A stretch of 64,000 nucleotides of DNA from Pseudomonas fulva NBRC 16637 = DSM 17717 (GCF_000730565.1 NZ_BBIQ01000003.1:186001-250000); one strand, 5' to 3'; numbered from the stretch's first letter, positions 36,100-47,050 are shown. Numbers and translations are program-made. Notes: a model not told the origin generated them from the letters alone.

Positions 36100-37098
36100 T
36101 CACTGACCGGTATAGATCTGGTCGAACACGCCCCCATCGTTGAAATGCGTTTTCTGCACGGTACGCCAGTCACCAAAGGTCTTCTCGACCGAGAGGAATT
36201 CGACCTTGGGGAAACGGTCGGTGTACTTGGCCAACACGGTCGCATCGCGTGGACGCAAGTAGTTCTGGGCGGCGAGTTCCTGGGCGGCCGGTGACCACAG
36301 GTACTTCAAGTATTCCTCGGCCACGGCTTGGGTGCCTTTACGGGCCACCACTTTATCGACCACGCTCACCGGCGGCTCGGCTTCGGCTGAAACGCTTGGA
36401 TAGACCACCTCGAACTGATCGCGACCGAATTCGCGCGCAATCATTTCCGCTTCGTTCTCGAACGTCACCAGCACATCGCCAATCTGGTTGGTCATGAACG
36501 TGGTAGTGGCGGCGCGACCACCGGTGTCCAGCACTGGCGCCTGCTTGAACAGCTTGCCGACGAACGCACGCGCCTTGGTCTCGTCACCGCCTTGCTTGAG
36601 CACATAGCCCCACGCCGACAGGTAGGTGTAGCGGCCGTTACCCGAGGTCTTGGGGTTGGGTACGATGACCTGTACGCCGTCCTTGAGCAGATCCGGCCAG
36701 TCCTTCAATGCCTTGGGGTTGCCCTTGCGCACGATGAACACCGTGGCAGAGGTGAACGGCGCACTGTTGTTCGGCAGGCGCGTGACCCAGTTTTCAGGGA
36801 TCAATTTGCCGTTGTCGACCAAGGCATTGATGTCGGTGGCCATGTTCATGGTGATCACGTCGGCCGGCAGGCCATCGATCACCGCGCGCGCCTGTTTGCT
36901 GGAGCCACCGAAGGACATCTGCACAGTGACCTTCTCGTTATGCTCGGCCTCCCAGTGCTTCTGGAAGGCCGGGTTGTAGTCCTTGTAGAAATCACGCATC
37001 ACGTCGTAGGAAACGTTCAGCAGGGTCGGGGCAGCGTGGGCCAGGGTGCCGAAGGCCAGGCTGGCAGCGGCCAGCGAGACGGTGAAAAACTTTTTCAC
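36100..37098 (-). CDS. sbp: Periplasmic sulfate-binding protein
   Basis: A 332-residue solute-binding protein with a clear signal peptide (MKKFFTVSLAAASLAFGTLAHA). The family features TLLNVSYDVMRDFYKDYNPA, MSFGGSSKQARAVIDGLPAD and PKTSGNGRYTYLSAWGYVL match sulfate/thiosulfate-binding Sbp. No cysTWA permease genes are adjacent in this window, so its transporter partner must be elsewhere. The ATG at 37098 is preceded by an AAGGAATG ribosome site. Confidence 0.93.
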   Translation of the reverse strand: MKKFFTVSLAAASLAFGTLAHAAPTLLNVSYDVMRDFYKDYNPAFQKHWEAEHNEKVTVQMSFGGSSKQARAVIDGLPADVITMNMATDINALVDNGKLIPENWVTRLPNNSAPFTSATVFIVRKGNPKALKDWPDLLKDGVQVIVPNPKTSGNGRYTYLSAWGYVLKQGGDETKARAFVGKLFKQAPVLDTGGRAATTTFMTNQIGDVLVTFENEAEMIAREFGRDQFEVVYPSVSAEAEPPVSVVDKVVARKGTQAVAEEYLKYLWSPAAQELAAQNYLRPRDATVLAKYTDRFPKVEFLSVEKTFGDWRTVQKTHFNDGGVFDQIYTGQ

Positions 37099-37306
37099 GA
37101 CGCATTCCTTATAGGTATGAATGTTGGGGCAATGTGCCAGCGACTATAGCGTCTTGTTCTTCAGGTATTAAAGAATCAATGCGTCTTTGCTTATGCGTGC
37201 TGGCCGATGGGCGGTGTTGGCAGTTGTCCACGGGCTTTGCCCACTCAATGACTCCCTCACCCTCCAAGGTGCGGGAGCCCTCCGGATCTCGTCATGAGCG
37301 CCTCGC

Positions 37307-38131
37307 TCAACCGGATTTGGGGAACAACGCATTTCCACACCGGGCACAAAACGCCGCTCCACTTTCATGGGATTTCTTGCTGCAGGTCGGGCAGGGGTGT
37401 TGCAGTTGCTCGCCACGCATGGCATTGGCGAGCTCGGCGGTAAAGATCCCGGTTGGCACTGCGATGATCGAGTAGCCGATGATCATCACCAGCGAAGACA
37501 GCACCTGGCCCAAAGGTGTTCTGGGCACGATGTCGCCGAACCCGACCGTGGTCAGCGTGACGATGGCCCAGTAGATCCCCTTGGGAATGCTCGTGAAGCC
37601 ATGCTCCGGGCCCTCGATCACGTACATGAGAGTGCCGAATACGGTGACCAGCGTTGATACGCTGACCAGGAACACGATGATCTTCTGCTTGCTGCCGCGC
37701 AGGGCATCGAGCAGGTAATTGGCCTGCTTGAGGTACGGGCTGAGCTTGAGTACACGGAAGATCCGCAACATGCGGATGACCCTCACGATCAGCAGGTACT
37801 GCGCGTCACTGTAGTACAGCGCGATGATGCCCGGCACGATCGCCAGCAGGTCGACCAGGCCGTAGAAGCTGAAGGCGTAGCGCAAGGGCCGGGGCGAGCA
37901 GTACAGCCGCGTGATGTATTCGCACAGGAAGATGGCGGTGAAGCCCCACTCGATCGCGGCCAGCAGGCCTCCGTAGCCGCGATGCACCTCATCGATGCTG
38001 TCCAGAATGACCGTGACCAGGCTCGCCAGGATGATCAGCAACAGGGTTTTGTCGAAGCGTCTTCCGGCCACGGTGTCGCTCTGGAAGACGATCACGTAAA
38101 GCCGCTCGCGCAGGCTTGCAGGTTTGTTCAT
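37307..38131 (-). CDS. Voltage-gated-type K+ channel with C-terminal zinc ribbon
   Basis: A 274-residue six-helix channel. Residues ~25-150 form the voltage-sensor-like S1-S4 module, with S4 rich in Arg (VRVIRMLRIFRVLKLSPYL). The pore has the K+ selectivity filter TTVGFGD. After the last helix the C-terminus carries four cysteines spaced as a zinc ribbon (C247, C250, C262, C265; CPTC and CARC). The ribbon is not usual in simple Kch proteins. It belongs to the ion-transport family; physiological role is unknown. Confidence 0.88.
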   Translation of the reverse strand: MNKPASLRERLYVIVFQSDTVAGRRFDKTLLLIILASLVTVILDSIDEVHRGYGGLLAAIEWGFTAIFLCEYITRLYCSPRPLRYAFSFYGLVDLLAIVPGIIALYYSDAQYLLIVRVIRMLRIFRVLKLSPYLKQANYLLDALRGSKQKIIVFLVSVSTLVTVFGTLMYVIEGPEHGFTSIPKGIYWAIVTLTTVGFGDIVPRTPLGQVLSSLVMIIGYSIIAVPTGIFTAELANAMRGEQLQHPCPTCSKKSHESGAAFCARCGNALFPKSG

Positions 38132-38175
38132 TGGCTCTGTCCATCATGAAGTCGGCTGAGCCTATGGGGTGCCTT

Positions 38176-39051
38176 TCAGCTATGCAAGCGCCCCGGTGTC
38201 TGGCGTTTGCCAAGCTTCAGGTGACTGCCCAAGTGGATGAGCCAGCAGGCGGCGACGAAAGGCGCCGTGAGCGCCGGGAATGGCAGCCTGCTCAACAGCG
38301 GGTGTAACGCCAGTGCCAGGCCGATGGCCAACAACGTGACCCAGGGTTTTTCCCCCTGACGGCTGAAGGCCAGGGCTGCCAGGGCCGCGTTGAAACCATA
38401 AAGCCCCATCCATGCCGACGGCGTATCACCCACGAGCAGTGCCAGGCCTGCACCTGCGGCAGAGCCTATGACCGCCCAGAAGCAGGCATACGGGTTGGCG
38501 ATCAATAGGCCGACGATGATCAGCAGCCCAGCCAGGGGTTGATCGAGCAGGAAGATCTGCCCGACCCCTCTTGCCAGGGCACTCGCCAGGTCGGCCTCGA
38601 CCACCGCGGGTACGGTGACCGTCTGTACGAACAGCAACGTGCCCCAGCCCAGGAGCACGAACGGCGCCGTGTAGGCAGTCAGCAGCTTGCCGCCGCGTTT
38701 GCGCCACTGGTGGGTGATGATGCTGGACAGCCCGCCGGCAGCGAGGATCAGCGGCGGCAGAATGGCGGACCAGGGCAGCACAGCGCTGATCAGCAGGCCT
38801 ATGAGTACGCTGTTGTAGCAGTACAGCCCGGCCTGGCGGTCAGCACGGTCGTAGCCGCGACGCTGCGCGGTGAGCAGGCCGGCCAAGGCGCCGAGCAGGG
38901 CGCCACCGACCAGGTTGGGCGCGGTCAGCAGGATGGCCAGCAGGCAGCACAGGCCGCACAGGGGGTTGCGCAGCAGTAGCACCTGGCTGAAACCGTTGAG
39001 TATCGCCGTCGCCCAGTCGGGGCAAGGGTTTACGAAATTTTTGGTGTACAT
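38176..39051 (-). CDS. Urea channel/transporter (UT family)
   Basis: A 291-residue membrane protein with two homologous halves, each carrying the urea-transporter signature LPxxTxPF-like motif: LLTAYTAPF and FPALTAPF. About ten hydrophobic segments are present. It would allow urea to pass down its gradient, which fits the ureide catabolism encoded elsewhere in the window. The ATG at 39051 gives MYTKNFVNPCPDWATAIL; a longer in-frame reading is not supported. Confidence 0.9.
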   Translation of the reverse strand: MYTKNFVNPCPDWATAILNGFSQVLLLRNPLCGLCCLLAILLTAPNLVGGALLGALAGLLTAQRRGYDRADRQAGLYCYNSVLIGLLISAVLPWSAILPPLILAAGGLSSIITHQWRKRGGKLLTAYTAPFVLLGWGTLLFVQTVTVPAVVEADLASALARGVGQIFLLDQPLAGLLIIVGLLIANPYACFWAVIGSAAGAGLALLVGDTPSAWMGLYGFNAALAALAFSRQGEKPWVTLLAIGLALALHPLLSRLPFPALTAPFVAACWLIHLGSHLKLGKRQTPGRLHS

Positions 39052-39133
39052 GGGGCAGTCAGTGAGGTGGATGGGAGGGCGGTGGGCCTCTTTGGGCCTC
39101 GATTTACCGCAGGTCCGGTACATCGGTGTTCGG

Positions 39134-39234
39134 GGAGGGCTGCGCCCTCCATTCGCGGGTCAAGCCCGCTCCTACAAGCTCTGCGCTGTGCCATGGAGCG
39201 GCGCGCCTCCTGTGGGAGCGGGCTTGACCCGCGA
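39134..39234. repeat. Inverted REP pair (BIME-like) with hairpin
   Basis: A hairpin GGAGGGC/GCCCTCC (39134-39140, 39144-39150) is followed by a 23-base REP-like unit at 39153-39175. A second unit lies inverted at 39212-39234 and matches the reverse complement of the first at 22 of 23 positions. They lie between the urea channel and pyk. Confidence 0.8.
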
Positions 39235-39235
39235 C

Positions 39236-39254
39236 GGGGGCGCATAGCGCCCCC
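39236..39254. terminator. Hairpin downstream of pyk
   Basis: GGGGGCG (39236-39242) pairs with CGCCCCC (39248-39254) around a 5-base loop, starting 8 bases after the pyk stop on the - strand. There is no U-tract, so it may mainly protect the 3' end. Confidence 0.45.
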
Positions 39255-39261
39255 GGGAATC

Positions 39262-40677
39262 TCAGTTCAACGTCTCGATCCGCAGCGTGTTGGTCGACCC
39301 TGGCTTGCCGAAAGGCACACCGGCAGTGATCAGAAGCGTGTCGCCACGGCTGGCCATGCCTTGGGCCTGGGCAATTTCCAGCGCAGTGGAAACCACTTCG
39401 TCTACCTGGCGTAGGCGGTCATTCACTACCGAATGCACGCCCCAGGCCACGCTCAGGCGGCGAGCGGTGTTCGGGTTCGGCGTCAGGTTGAGGATCGGTG
39501 CCCGTGGCCGCTCGCGCGAAGCACGCAGGGTCGAGGCGCCTGACTCGCTGTAGTTGACCAGCACCGCCACCGGCAAGATGCCGCTGATGCGGCGGATGGC
39601 GCAGCTGATGGCGTCCGATACGGTGGCCTCTGCCTTCGGCCGGCCGACGTCGAGCTGGGCCTGGTAGTCCGGGCCGTTCTCCACCTGGCGGATGATCTTG
39701 CTCATCATCTGCACGGCTTCGAGCGGGTAATCGCCCGAGGCCGTCTCCGCCGACAACATCACAGCGTCCGCACCTTCCGCCACGGCATTGGCCACGTCGG
39801 TGACTTCGGCACGAGTCGGAGCAGGGGAGAAGCGCATGGATTCGAGCATCTGCGTGGCCACTACCACGGGCTTGCCCAGCTGGCGGCAGGTGCCGATGAT
39901 GCGCTTCTGGATCTGCGGCACGCTCTCGGCAGGCACTTCCACACCCAGGTCGCCCCGGGCCACCATGATCGCGTCGGCCTGCTCGGCGATCGCTTGCAGC
40001 TGCTCCACCGCCGACGGTTTCTCGATCTTGGCCATCAAGTAGGCGCGGTCGCCGATCAGCTGGCGTGCCTCGGCAATGTCCTCGGGGCGTTGCACGAACG
40101 ACAGCGCCACCCAGTCCACGCCAAGCTCCAGGCCGAAGGCCAGGTCGCGGCGGTCCTTCTCGGTCAGGGGCGACAAGTCCAGAACCGCCTGAGGCACATT
40201 CACCCCCTTGCGGTCGGACAGCTCCCCACCTGCCAGCACCTCGGTGACGATGGCGTCACGGTGTTTGGCCGTCACGCGCAGCCGCAACTTGCCGTCGTCC
40301 AGCAGCAGGTCCATGCCAGGTTCCAGCGCAGCGATGATCTCCGGGTGAGGCAGGTTGACCCTGCTGCTGTTGCCTGGCGTCTTGTCCAGGTCCAGGCGCA
40401 AGGCTTGACCACGTTGCAGGTGCACCTTGCCTTCGGCAAAACGACCCACCCGCAGTTTTGGCCCTTGAAGGTCCATGAGGATGCCCAATGGGTAGTTGAG
40501 CTGCTGCTCCACCTCGCGGATCCATTGATAGCGCAGCGCATGGTCGGCGTGCTCGCCATGGCTGAAGTTCAGGCGAAAGATATTCACGCCTGCTTCCACC
40601 AGTTGCCGTACATCGTCGATGCCACCGGTAGCCGGGCCCAGGGTGGCGAGGATTTTCACTTTCTTGTCAGGCGTCAT
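39262..40677 (-). CDS. pyk: Pyruvate kinase
   Basis: Pyruvate kinase (471 aa) converts phosphoenolpyruvate and ADP to pyruvate and ATP. Family motifs include ILATLGPATG, FRLNFSHGEHADH, MAKIEKPSAVEQL and MVARGDLGVEVPAE, plus the C-terminal allosteric domain. It overlaps ttuD by 4 bases (40674-40677) and ends the gcl-hyi-glxR-ttuD operon. This places the last glycolytic step under the same control as glyoxylate use. Another pyk gene is likely elsewhere in the genome. Confidence 0.96.
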   Translation of the reverse strand: MTPDKKVKILATLGPATGGIDDVRQLVEAGVNIFRLNFSHGEHADHALRYQWIREVEQQLNYPLGILMDLQGPKLRVGRFAEGKVHLQRGQALRLDLDKTPGNSSRVNLPHPEIIAALEPGMDLLLDDGKLRLRVTAKHRDAIVTEVLAGGELSDRKGVNVPQAVLDLSPLTEKDRRDLAFGLELGVDWVALSFVQRPEDIAEARQLIGDRAYLMAKIEKPSAVEQLQAIAEQADAIMVARGDLGVEVPAESVPQIQKRIIGTCRQLGKPVVVATQMLESMRFSPAPTRAEVTDVANAVAEGADAVMLSAETASGDYPLEAVQMMSKIIRQVENGPDYQAQLDVGRPKAEATVSDAISCAIRRISGILPVAVLVNYSESGASTLRASRERPRAPILNLTPNPNTARRLSVAWGVHSVVNDRLRQVDEVVSTALEIAQAQGMASRGDTLLITAGVPFGKPGSTNTLRIETLN

Positions 40678-41948
40678 GAGGGGTCGGTCTCGAGAATCAG
40701 GATGGCGCGAAAGTCGTTGACGTTGGTGCGCGTGGGTTCGGTGACGATCAGCGCATCGAGCGCGGCGAAGTAGCCGTAGCCGTTGTTGTCGTCCAGCTCG
40801 TCGCTGGCAGAAAGGCCCAGGGCTTGGGCGCGTGCGTAGCTGCTGGGCGTCATCACAGCGCCGGCGTTTTCTTCCGAGCCGTCGATGCCGTCGGTATCGC
40901 CTGCCAGTGCGTAGACGCCCGGCAGGCCCTTGAGGCTTTCGGTGAGGCTGAGCAGAAATTCCGCGTTGCGCCCGCCGCGCCCATTACCGCGCACGGTGAC
41001 CGTGGTCTCACCGCCGGACAGAATCACGCAGGGGGCCTTGAGCGGCTGGCCATGCTGGACGATTTGCCGGGCAATGCCTGCGTGCACCTTGGCCACTTCC
41101 CGTGACTCACCCTCCAGGTCGCCCAATATCAACGGACTGAAGCCTGCCTGGCGCGCCTTGACTGCCGCAGCTTCCAGCGATTGCTGAGGCTTGGCGATCA
41201 GCTGGAAATGGCTGCGGGCCAGGGCTGGGTCGCCCGCCTTGAGGGTTTCGGAGGCCGGGTCGTTGAGCCAGTCGATGACGGCCTGTGGGGCATCGATGGC
41301 GTAGCGTTTGAGGATCGCCAGTGCCTGGGCCGAGGTGCTCGGATCGGCCACGGTGGGGCCAGATGCGATGACCGTGGCCAGGTCGCCCGGCACGTCCGAG
41401 ATCGCATAGGTGTAGACCGTGGCCGGCCAGCAGGCCTTGGCCAGGCGCCCACCCTTGATCGCCGAGAGGTGCTTGCGCACGCAGTTCATCTCGCCGATGG
41501 TGGCGCCGGATTTGAGCAGGGCCTTGTTGATGTGCTGCTTGTCCGCCAGGGTCAGGTCGGCGGCGGGCAGCGCCAGCAAGGCAGAGCCGCCACCGGACAG
41601 CAGGAATATCACCCGATCCTGCTCGCTGAGGTTGCCGACCAGCTCCAGCACGCGCCTGGCAACCGCCAGGCCGGCTGCATCCGGCACCGGGTGGGCGGCT
41701 TCGACCACTTCGATATGTTGGCAGTTGGCACCGTGGCCGTAGCGGGTCACGACCAGGCCGCTGACCTCGCCTTGCCAGTGCTTTTCGACCACCTCAGCCA
41801 TGGCGGCGGCGGCCTTGCCTGCGCCGATGACGATCACCCGGCCACTGCGGTCGGCGGGCAGGTAGGGTTCGAGCACGTGGCTGGGGTGGGCAGCGGCAAT
41901 GGCTGTGTCGAATAGCTCACGCAGCAGTTTCTGTGGATCGACCGACAT
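40674..41948 (-). CDS. ttuD: Glycerate 2-kinase / hydroxypyruvate reductase TtuD (MOFRL family)
   Basis: A 424-residue MOFRL-type glycerate kinase. The N-terminal GAGKAAAAMAE motif, FLLSGGGSALLALPA and the C-terminal GDTDGIDGSEENAGAV are characteristic. Members have been annotated as hydroxypyruvate reductase, but the family is now known as glycerate 2-kinases that make 2-phosphoglycerate. It acts after GlxR in the pathway from tartronate semialdehyde. The product could reach pyruvate through enolase and the adjacent pyruvate kinase. Confidence 0.92.
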   Translation of the reverse strand: MSVDPQKLLRELFDTAIAAAHPSHVLEPYLPADRSGRVIVIGAGKAAAAMAEVVEKHWQGEVSGLVVTRYGHGANCQHIEVVEAAHPVPDAAGLAVARRVLELVGNLSEQDRVIFLLSGGGSALLALPAADLTLADKQHINKALLKSGATIGEMNCVRKHLSAIKGGRLAKACWPATVYTYAISDVPGDLATVIASGPTVADPSTSAQALAILKRYAIDAPQAVIDWLNDPASETLKAGDPALARSHFQLIAKPQQSLEAAAVKARQAGFSPLILGDLEGESREVAKVHAGIARQIVQHGQPLKAPCVILSGGETTVTVRGNGRGGRNAEFLLSLTESLKGLPGVYALAGDTDGIDGSEENAGAVMTPSSYARAQALGLSASDELDDNNGYGYFAALDALIVTEPTRTNVNDFRAILILETDPS

Positions 41949-42078
41949 GGCAGGCTCCCTTTATTGTTGTTCTGCACAATCGAGAACGCCCCTGGAACAG
42001 CCTCCGTGCAGGCCGAACCAGGGGCGGTGTTGCTCGGGGTCACCCCTGGCTGTGTTCAGCCAAGAGGCGTAACAGGCG

Positions 42079-42094
42079 TGCCGGTTTACCGGCA
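42079..42094. other. Hairpin between ttuD and glxR
   Basis: TGCCGG-TTTA-CCGGCA is a perfect 6-bp stem with a 4-base loop in the 177-bp gap between glxR and ttuD. A second, larger-loop stem lies further downstream (GCCCCTGG at 41988-41995 with CCAGGGGC at 42018-42025). These may shape mRNA stability within the operon. Confidence 0.4.
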
Positions 42095-42125
42095 GCAGGG
42101 CTGCAAGGCAGGACCGGCGCTCGGA

Positions 42126-43019
42126 TCAGCGGTCGTCGCGGATCGAGAAGTTGGCCATGTGCTCCAGGCCCTTGATCAGCGCCGAGTGGTCCCAGTTGCT
42201 GCCGCCCAGGGCCGCGCAGGTGTTGAACACCTGCTGCGCGTTGGACGTGTTGGGCAAGTTGATGCCCAGCTCACGGGCACCCTGCAGGGCCAGGTTGAGG
42301 TCCTTCTGGTGCAGGCTGATGCGAAAACCTGGGTCGAAGGTGCCTTTGATCATGCGCTCGGCGTGCACTTCCAGAATTTTCGACGAGGCGAAACCGCCCA
42401 TCAGTGCTTCGCGCACCTTGGCCGGGTCTGCGCCGTTCTTGGCGGCAAACAGCAGCGCCTCGCTGACGGCCTGGATGTTCAGGGCGACGATGATCTGGTT
42501 GGCCACTTTCGCCGTCTGACCGTCACCATTACCGCCTACCAGGGTGATGTTCTTGCCCATGCTCTGGAACAGTGGCAGGGCGCGCTCGAAGGCGTTCGGG
42601 CAACCGCCGACCATGATGCTCAGGGTCGCGGCCTTGGCACCCACTTCACCCCCGGATACCGGAGCGTCCAGGTAGGTAGCGCCGGTGGCGTTGATCTTCT
42701 GCGCAAAGGCTTTGGTGGCGGTCGGGGAAATCGAACTCATGTCGATCACCACCTTGTTCGGTCCCACGCCCTGGGCGACGCCGTTTTCCCCGAACAGCAC
42801 ACTGTCGACTTGTGGGGTGTCCGGGACCATGACGATGATGAACTCGGCTTCCTGGGCTACTTCCTTGGGGTTGGCCAGGGCCACGGCGCCGTCGGCGATC
42901 AGGTCGGCTGGAGCCGCATCGTGGTGGGTGGAGACGAACAGGCTGTGCCCTGCTTTTTGCAGGTTCTGGGCCATGGGCTTGCCCATGATGCCGGTGCCGA
43001 TGAAACCGATTTTAGCCAT
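42126..43019 (-). CDS. glxR: 2-hydroxy-3-oxopropionate (tartronate semialdehyde) reductase GlxR
   Basis: A 297-residue beta-hydroxyacid dehydrogenase. The NAD(P)-binding loop GFIGTGIMGKPMAQNLQK is at the N-terminus. The signature APVSGGEVGAKAATLSIMVG and the catalytic Lys in GQTAKVANQ are present. It reduces tartronate semialdehyde made by Gcl to D-glycerate. It is followed by a 177-bp gap with hairpins before ttuD. Confidence 0.95.
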   Translation of the reverse strand: MAKIGFIGTGIMGKPMAQNLQKAGHSLFVSTHHDAAPADLIADGAVALANPKEVAQEAEFIIVMVPDTPQVDSVLFGENGVAQGVGPNKVVIDMSSISPTATKAFAQKINATGATYLDAPVSGGEVGAKAATLSIMVGGCPNAFERALPLFQSMGKNITLVGGNGDGQTAKVANQIIVALNIQAVSEALLFAAKNGADPAKVREALMGGFASSKILEVHAERMIKGTFDPGFRISLHQKDLNLALQGARELGINLPNTSNAQQVFNTCAALGGSNWDHSALIKGLEHMANFSIRDDR

Positions 43020-43062
43020 GAGAAATTACCTCTTTTATCGTTGTTCGCGTTCCCGGTGGGGC

Positions 43063-43845
43063 TCAGATCGCGTTGTGTGATTTCAGCCAGCCGAGGCCCG
43101 CTTCGGTGGTGGTCAGTGGCTTGTACTCAGCCCCCACCCAGCCCTGGTAGCCGATGCGGTCCAGGTGCTCGAACAGGAAGCGGTAGTTGATCTCGCCCGT
43201 GCCCGGTTCATGGCGGCCAGGGTTGTCGGCCAGCTGCACGTGGTTGATCAGCGTGAGGTTGGCTTCCAGCGTGCGCGCCAGGTCACCTTCCATGATCTGC
43301 ATGTGGTAGATGTCGTACTGCAGGAACAGGTTGTCGCTGCCCACCTCGGCCTGGATGGCCAGCGCCTGCTCGGTGGTGTTGAGGTAAAAGCCTGGGATGT
43401 CGCGGGTATTGATCATTTCCATGACCAGACGAATCCCGGCGGCCTGCAGCTTGTCGGCGGCATAGCGCAGGTTTTCCACGAAGGTCTTGCGCACGGTGGC
43501 GCAGTCCGGGCCGTCTGGACGAATCCCAGCCAGGGCGTTGACCTGGGTGTTGCCCAGTACCTTGGCGTACTCGATGGCCTTGTCGACACCTGCACGGAAT
43601 TCTTCGACGCGGTCGGGGTGGCAGGTGATGCCACGCTCACCCTTGGACCAGTCACCTGCGGGAAGATTGAACAGCACCTGGGTCAGGCCATGGGCCTTGA
43701 GCTGCGCCTGGATTTCGTCAGCGCTGAAATCGTAGGGGAACAGGTATTCGACACCACTGAAACCGGCGTCGGCGGCGGCCTTGAAGCGGGCCAGGAAGTC
43801 CTGCTCGGTGAACAGCATGGACAGGTTGGCAGCGAAGCGAGGCAT
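43063..43845 (-). CDS. hyi: Hydroxypyruvate isomerase Hyi
   Basis: A 260-residue TIM-barrel isomerase of the Hyi/OtnI group. Family segments include FAANLSMLFTEQDFLARFKA, FSGVEYLFPYDFSADEI and VMEMINTRDIPGFYL. It interconverts hydroxypyruvate and tartronate semialdehyde. The ATG at 43845 follows an AAGGAGAC ribosome site. An upstream 54-residue extension overlapping gcl is a shadow. It lies between gcl and glxR. Confidence 0.94.
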   Translation of the reverse strand: MPRFAANLSMLFTEQDFLARFKAAADAGFSGVEYLFPYDFSADEIQAQLKAHGLTQVLFNLPAGDWSKGERGITCHPDRVEEFRAGVDKAIEYAKVLGNTQVNALAGIRPDGPDCATVRKTFVENLRYAADKLQAAGIRLVMEMINTRDIPGFYLNTTEQALAIQAEVGSDNLFLQYDIYHMQIMEGDLARTLEANLTLINHVQLADNPGRHEPGTGEINYRFLFEHLDRIGYQGWVGAEYKPLTTTEAGLGWLKSHNAI

Positions 43846-43894
43846 GGTTGTCTCCTTGCGTTGAGAGCCCCGGACCAGCCGGGGCGTCAGGCGA

Positions 43895-45670
<1,776 letters not shown>

Positions 45671-45695
45671 GATTTGTGCCTCATCGATTTTGTAA

Positions 45696-45705
45696 TTGTA
45701 TACAA
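45696..45705. promoter_or_regulatory. TTGTATACAA palindrome upstream of gcl
   Basis: A perfect 10-bp palindrome 25 bp upstream of the gcl start, well placed to block transcription as a repressor site. A second copy lies 130 bp away near the divergent GlcG-like gene. Confidence 0.7.
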
Positions 45706-45825
45706 CCTGTGTTGCGATGCAGTGTATTCACGGTCAGGTGATCAGGTCAATGGGTTTTGATCGGGTAAGTCGATGCGGCCGTGAAATAGGGTGATTGCGC
45801 TATCGAATACGATTGGATCTAAATA

Positions 45826-45835
45826 TTGTATACAA
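45826..45835. promoter_or_regulatory. TTGTATACAA palindrome upstream of the GlcG-like gene
   Basis: A perfect copy, 81 bp upstream of the GlcG-like start, in the AT-rich 246-bp region shared with gcl. The two sites in one divergent region suggest joint control of both transcripts. Confidence 0.65.
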
Positions 45836-45916
45836 AAATATTTTCGGTTGTGTTCTATTGCTGTATCGGTTTTCAACTGCCCTCAGGGCTTCTCACAATA
45901 AAAAGAGGACCTTCCC

Positions 45917-46357
45917 ATGAATGCTTTGAACCTGAACCTGGCGCTGAGCCTGGTAAACGCCGCATTGGCTGCTGGGCGGACCATCCAGGCGGCGCCGCTG
46001 ACGGTGGCGGTGCTCGATGCCGGTGGGCACTTGCTTGCCTTGCAGCGTGAAGACGGGGCGAGCCTTATCCGACCCGAGGTCGCAACGGGCAAGGCCTGGG
46101 GGGCGATAGCGCTGGGCAAGGGCTCGCGTCTGCTGGCGCTGGATGCGCAGCAACGGCCGGCTTTCTTCGCCGCGCTCAACGGATTGGGCGAACGTCCGGT
46201 CGTGCCGGCGCCAGGCGGCGTGCTGGTGCGTGATCAGGATGGGCGGGTGCTAGGTGCGGTGGGGATCAGCGGGGATACATCGGATATCGACGAGCAGTGC
46301 GCGATCAGTGCCATCGAGGCGCTGGGGCTGCGCGCCGATGCGGGCGCGGTGGCCTGA
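45917..46357 (+). CDS. GlcG/HbpS family heme-binding-like protein
   Basis: A 146-residue small domain protein of the GlcG/HbpS family. It begins NLALSLVNAALAAGRTIQA and shows VAVLDAGGHLLALQREDGAS and GAVGISGDTSDIDEQCAISA. Members are often encoded next to glycolate or glyoxylate genes. It is divergent from gcl and shares the operator region. The function is not known; heme or degradation-product binding has been proposed for relatives. Confidence 0.85.
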   Translation: MNALNLNLALSLVNAALAAGRTIQAAPLTVAVLDAGGHLLALQREDGASLIRPEVATGKAWGAIALGKGSRLLALDAQQRPAFFAALNGLGERPVVPAPGGVLVRDQDGRVLGAVGISGDTSDIDEQCAISAIEALGLRADAGAVA

Positions 46358-46438
46358 CCCGCATCAACTGTCTTTGCTCAATGCCCCAACCTGCGGCGCA
46401 GGTGGGCACATTCAGGGCGAACGGCAAGGTGGTGCTGC

Positions 46439-47050
46439 TCAGGCCGGCTCGGGTTCGCAGCCTTTGAGCACCATGCGGATGATGGTTTCGGCCGCAGCGT
46501 CGTAGTCGCTGTCGGCCAGCTTGGCCTTGCCGGTCACCGCCGAGATCTGCCAGTCGAAATCGGCGTATGTCTGGGTCGCCGCCCAGATGCTGAACATCAG
46601 GTGATGCGCATCGACGTGGGCAATCTGGCCGCGGTCTATCCACTGCTGGATGCACTCGATGTTGTGCCGCGCCTGTTCGTTGAGCTGTTCCACCTGGCTG
46701 GGCGACAAGTGCGGTGCGCCGTGCATGATTTCGCTGGCAAATACTTTCGAAGCATGGGGCAGATCGCGGGAGATCCGGATCTTGGAGCGAATGTACGCGC
46801 TCAGTACCTCGCGAGGATCGCCCTCGGCGTTGAATGGGGTGGAGGCCTGCATGATCGGCGCGATGATGCTTTCCAGCACCTCGCGGTACAGGTTGTCCTT
46901 GGATTTGAAGTAGTAGTAGACGTTGGGCTTGGGCAGGCCGGCCTTGGCGGCGATATCGCTGGTTTTGGTGGCTGCGAAGCCCTTGTCGGCGAATTCCTCG
47001 CTGGCCGCGCGCAGGATCAATTCCTTGTTGCGCTCGCGAATGGTGCTCAT
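46439..47050 (-). CDS. TetR-family regulator, RutR-like
   Basis: A 203-residue TetR repressor. The helix-turn-helix lies around residues 30-50 (TSDIAAKAGLPKPNVYYYF). The C-terminal half resembles RutR of E. coli: SRDLPHASKVFASEIMHGAP, HHLMFSIWAATQTYADFDWQ and AVTGKAKLADSDYDAA. RutR binds uracil and controls pyrimidine and purine catabolism. The ATG at 47050 gives MSTIRERNKELIL. Candidate RutR-type boxes occur in four regions of this window. Ligand and targets are inferred. Confidence 0.85.
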   Translation of the reverse strand: MSTIRERNKELILRAASEEFADKGFAATKTSDIAAKAGLPKPNVYYYFKSKDNLYREVLESIIAPIMQASTPFNAEGDPREVLSAYIRSKIRISRDLPHASKVFASEIMHGAPHLSPSQVEQLNEQARHNIECIQQWIDRGQIAHVDAHHLMFSIWAATQTYADFDWQISAVTGKAKLADSDYDAAAETIIRMVLKGCEPEPA

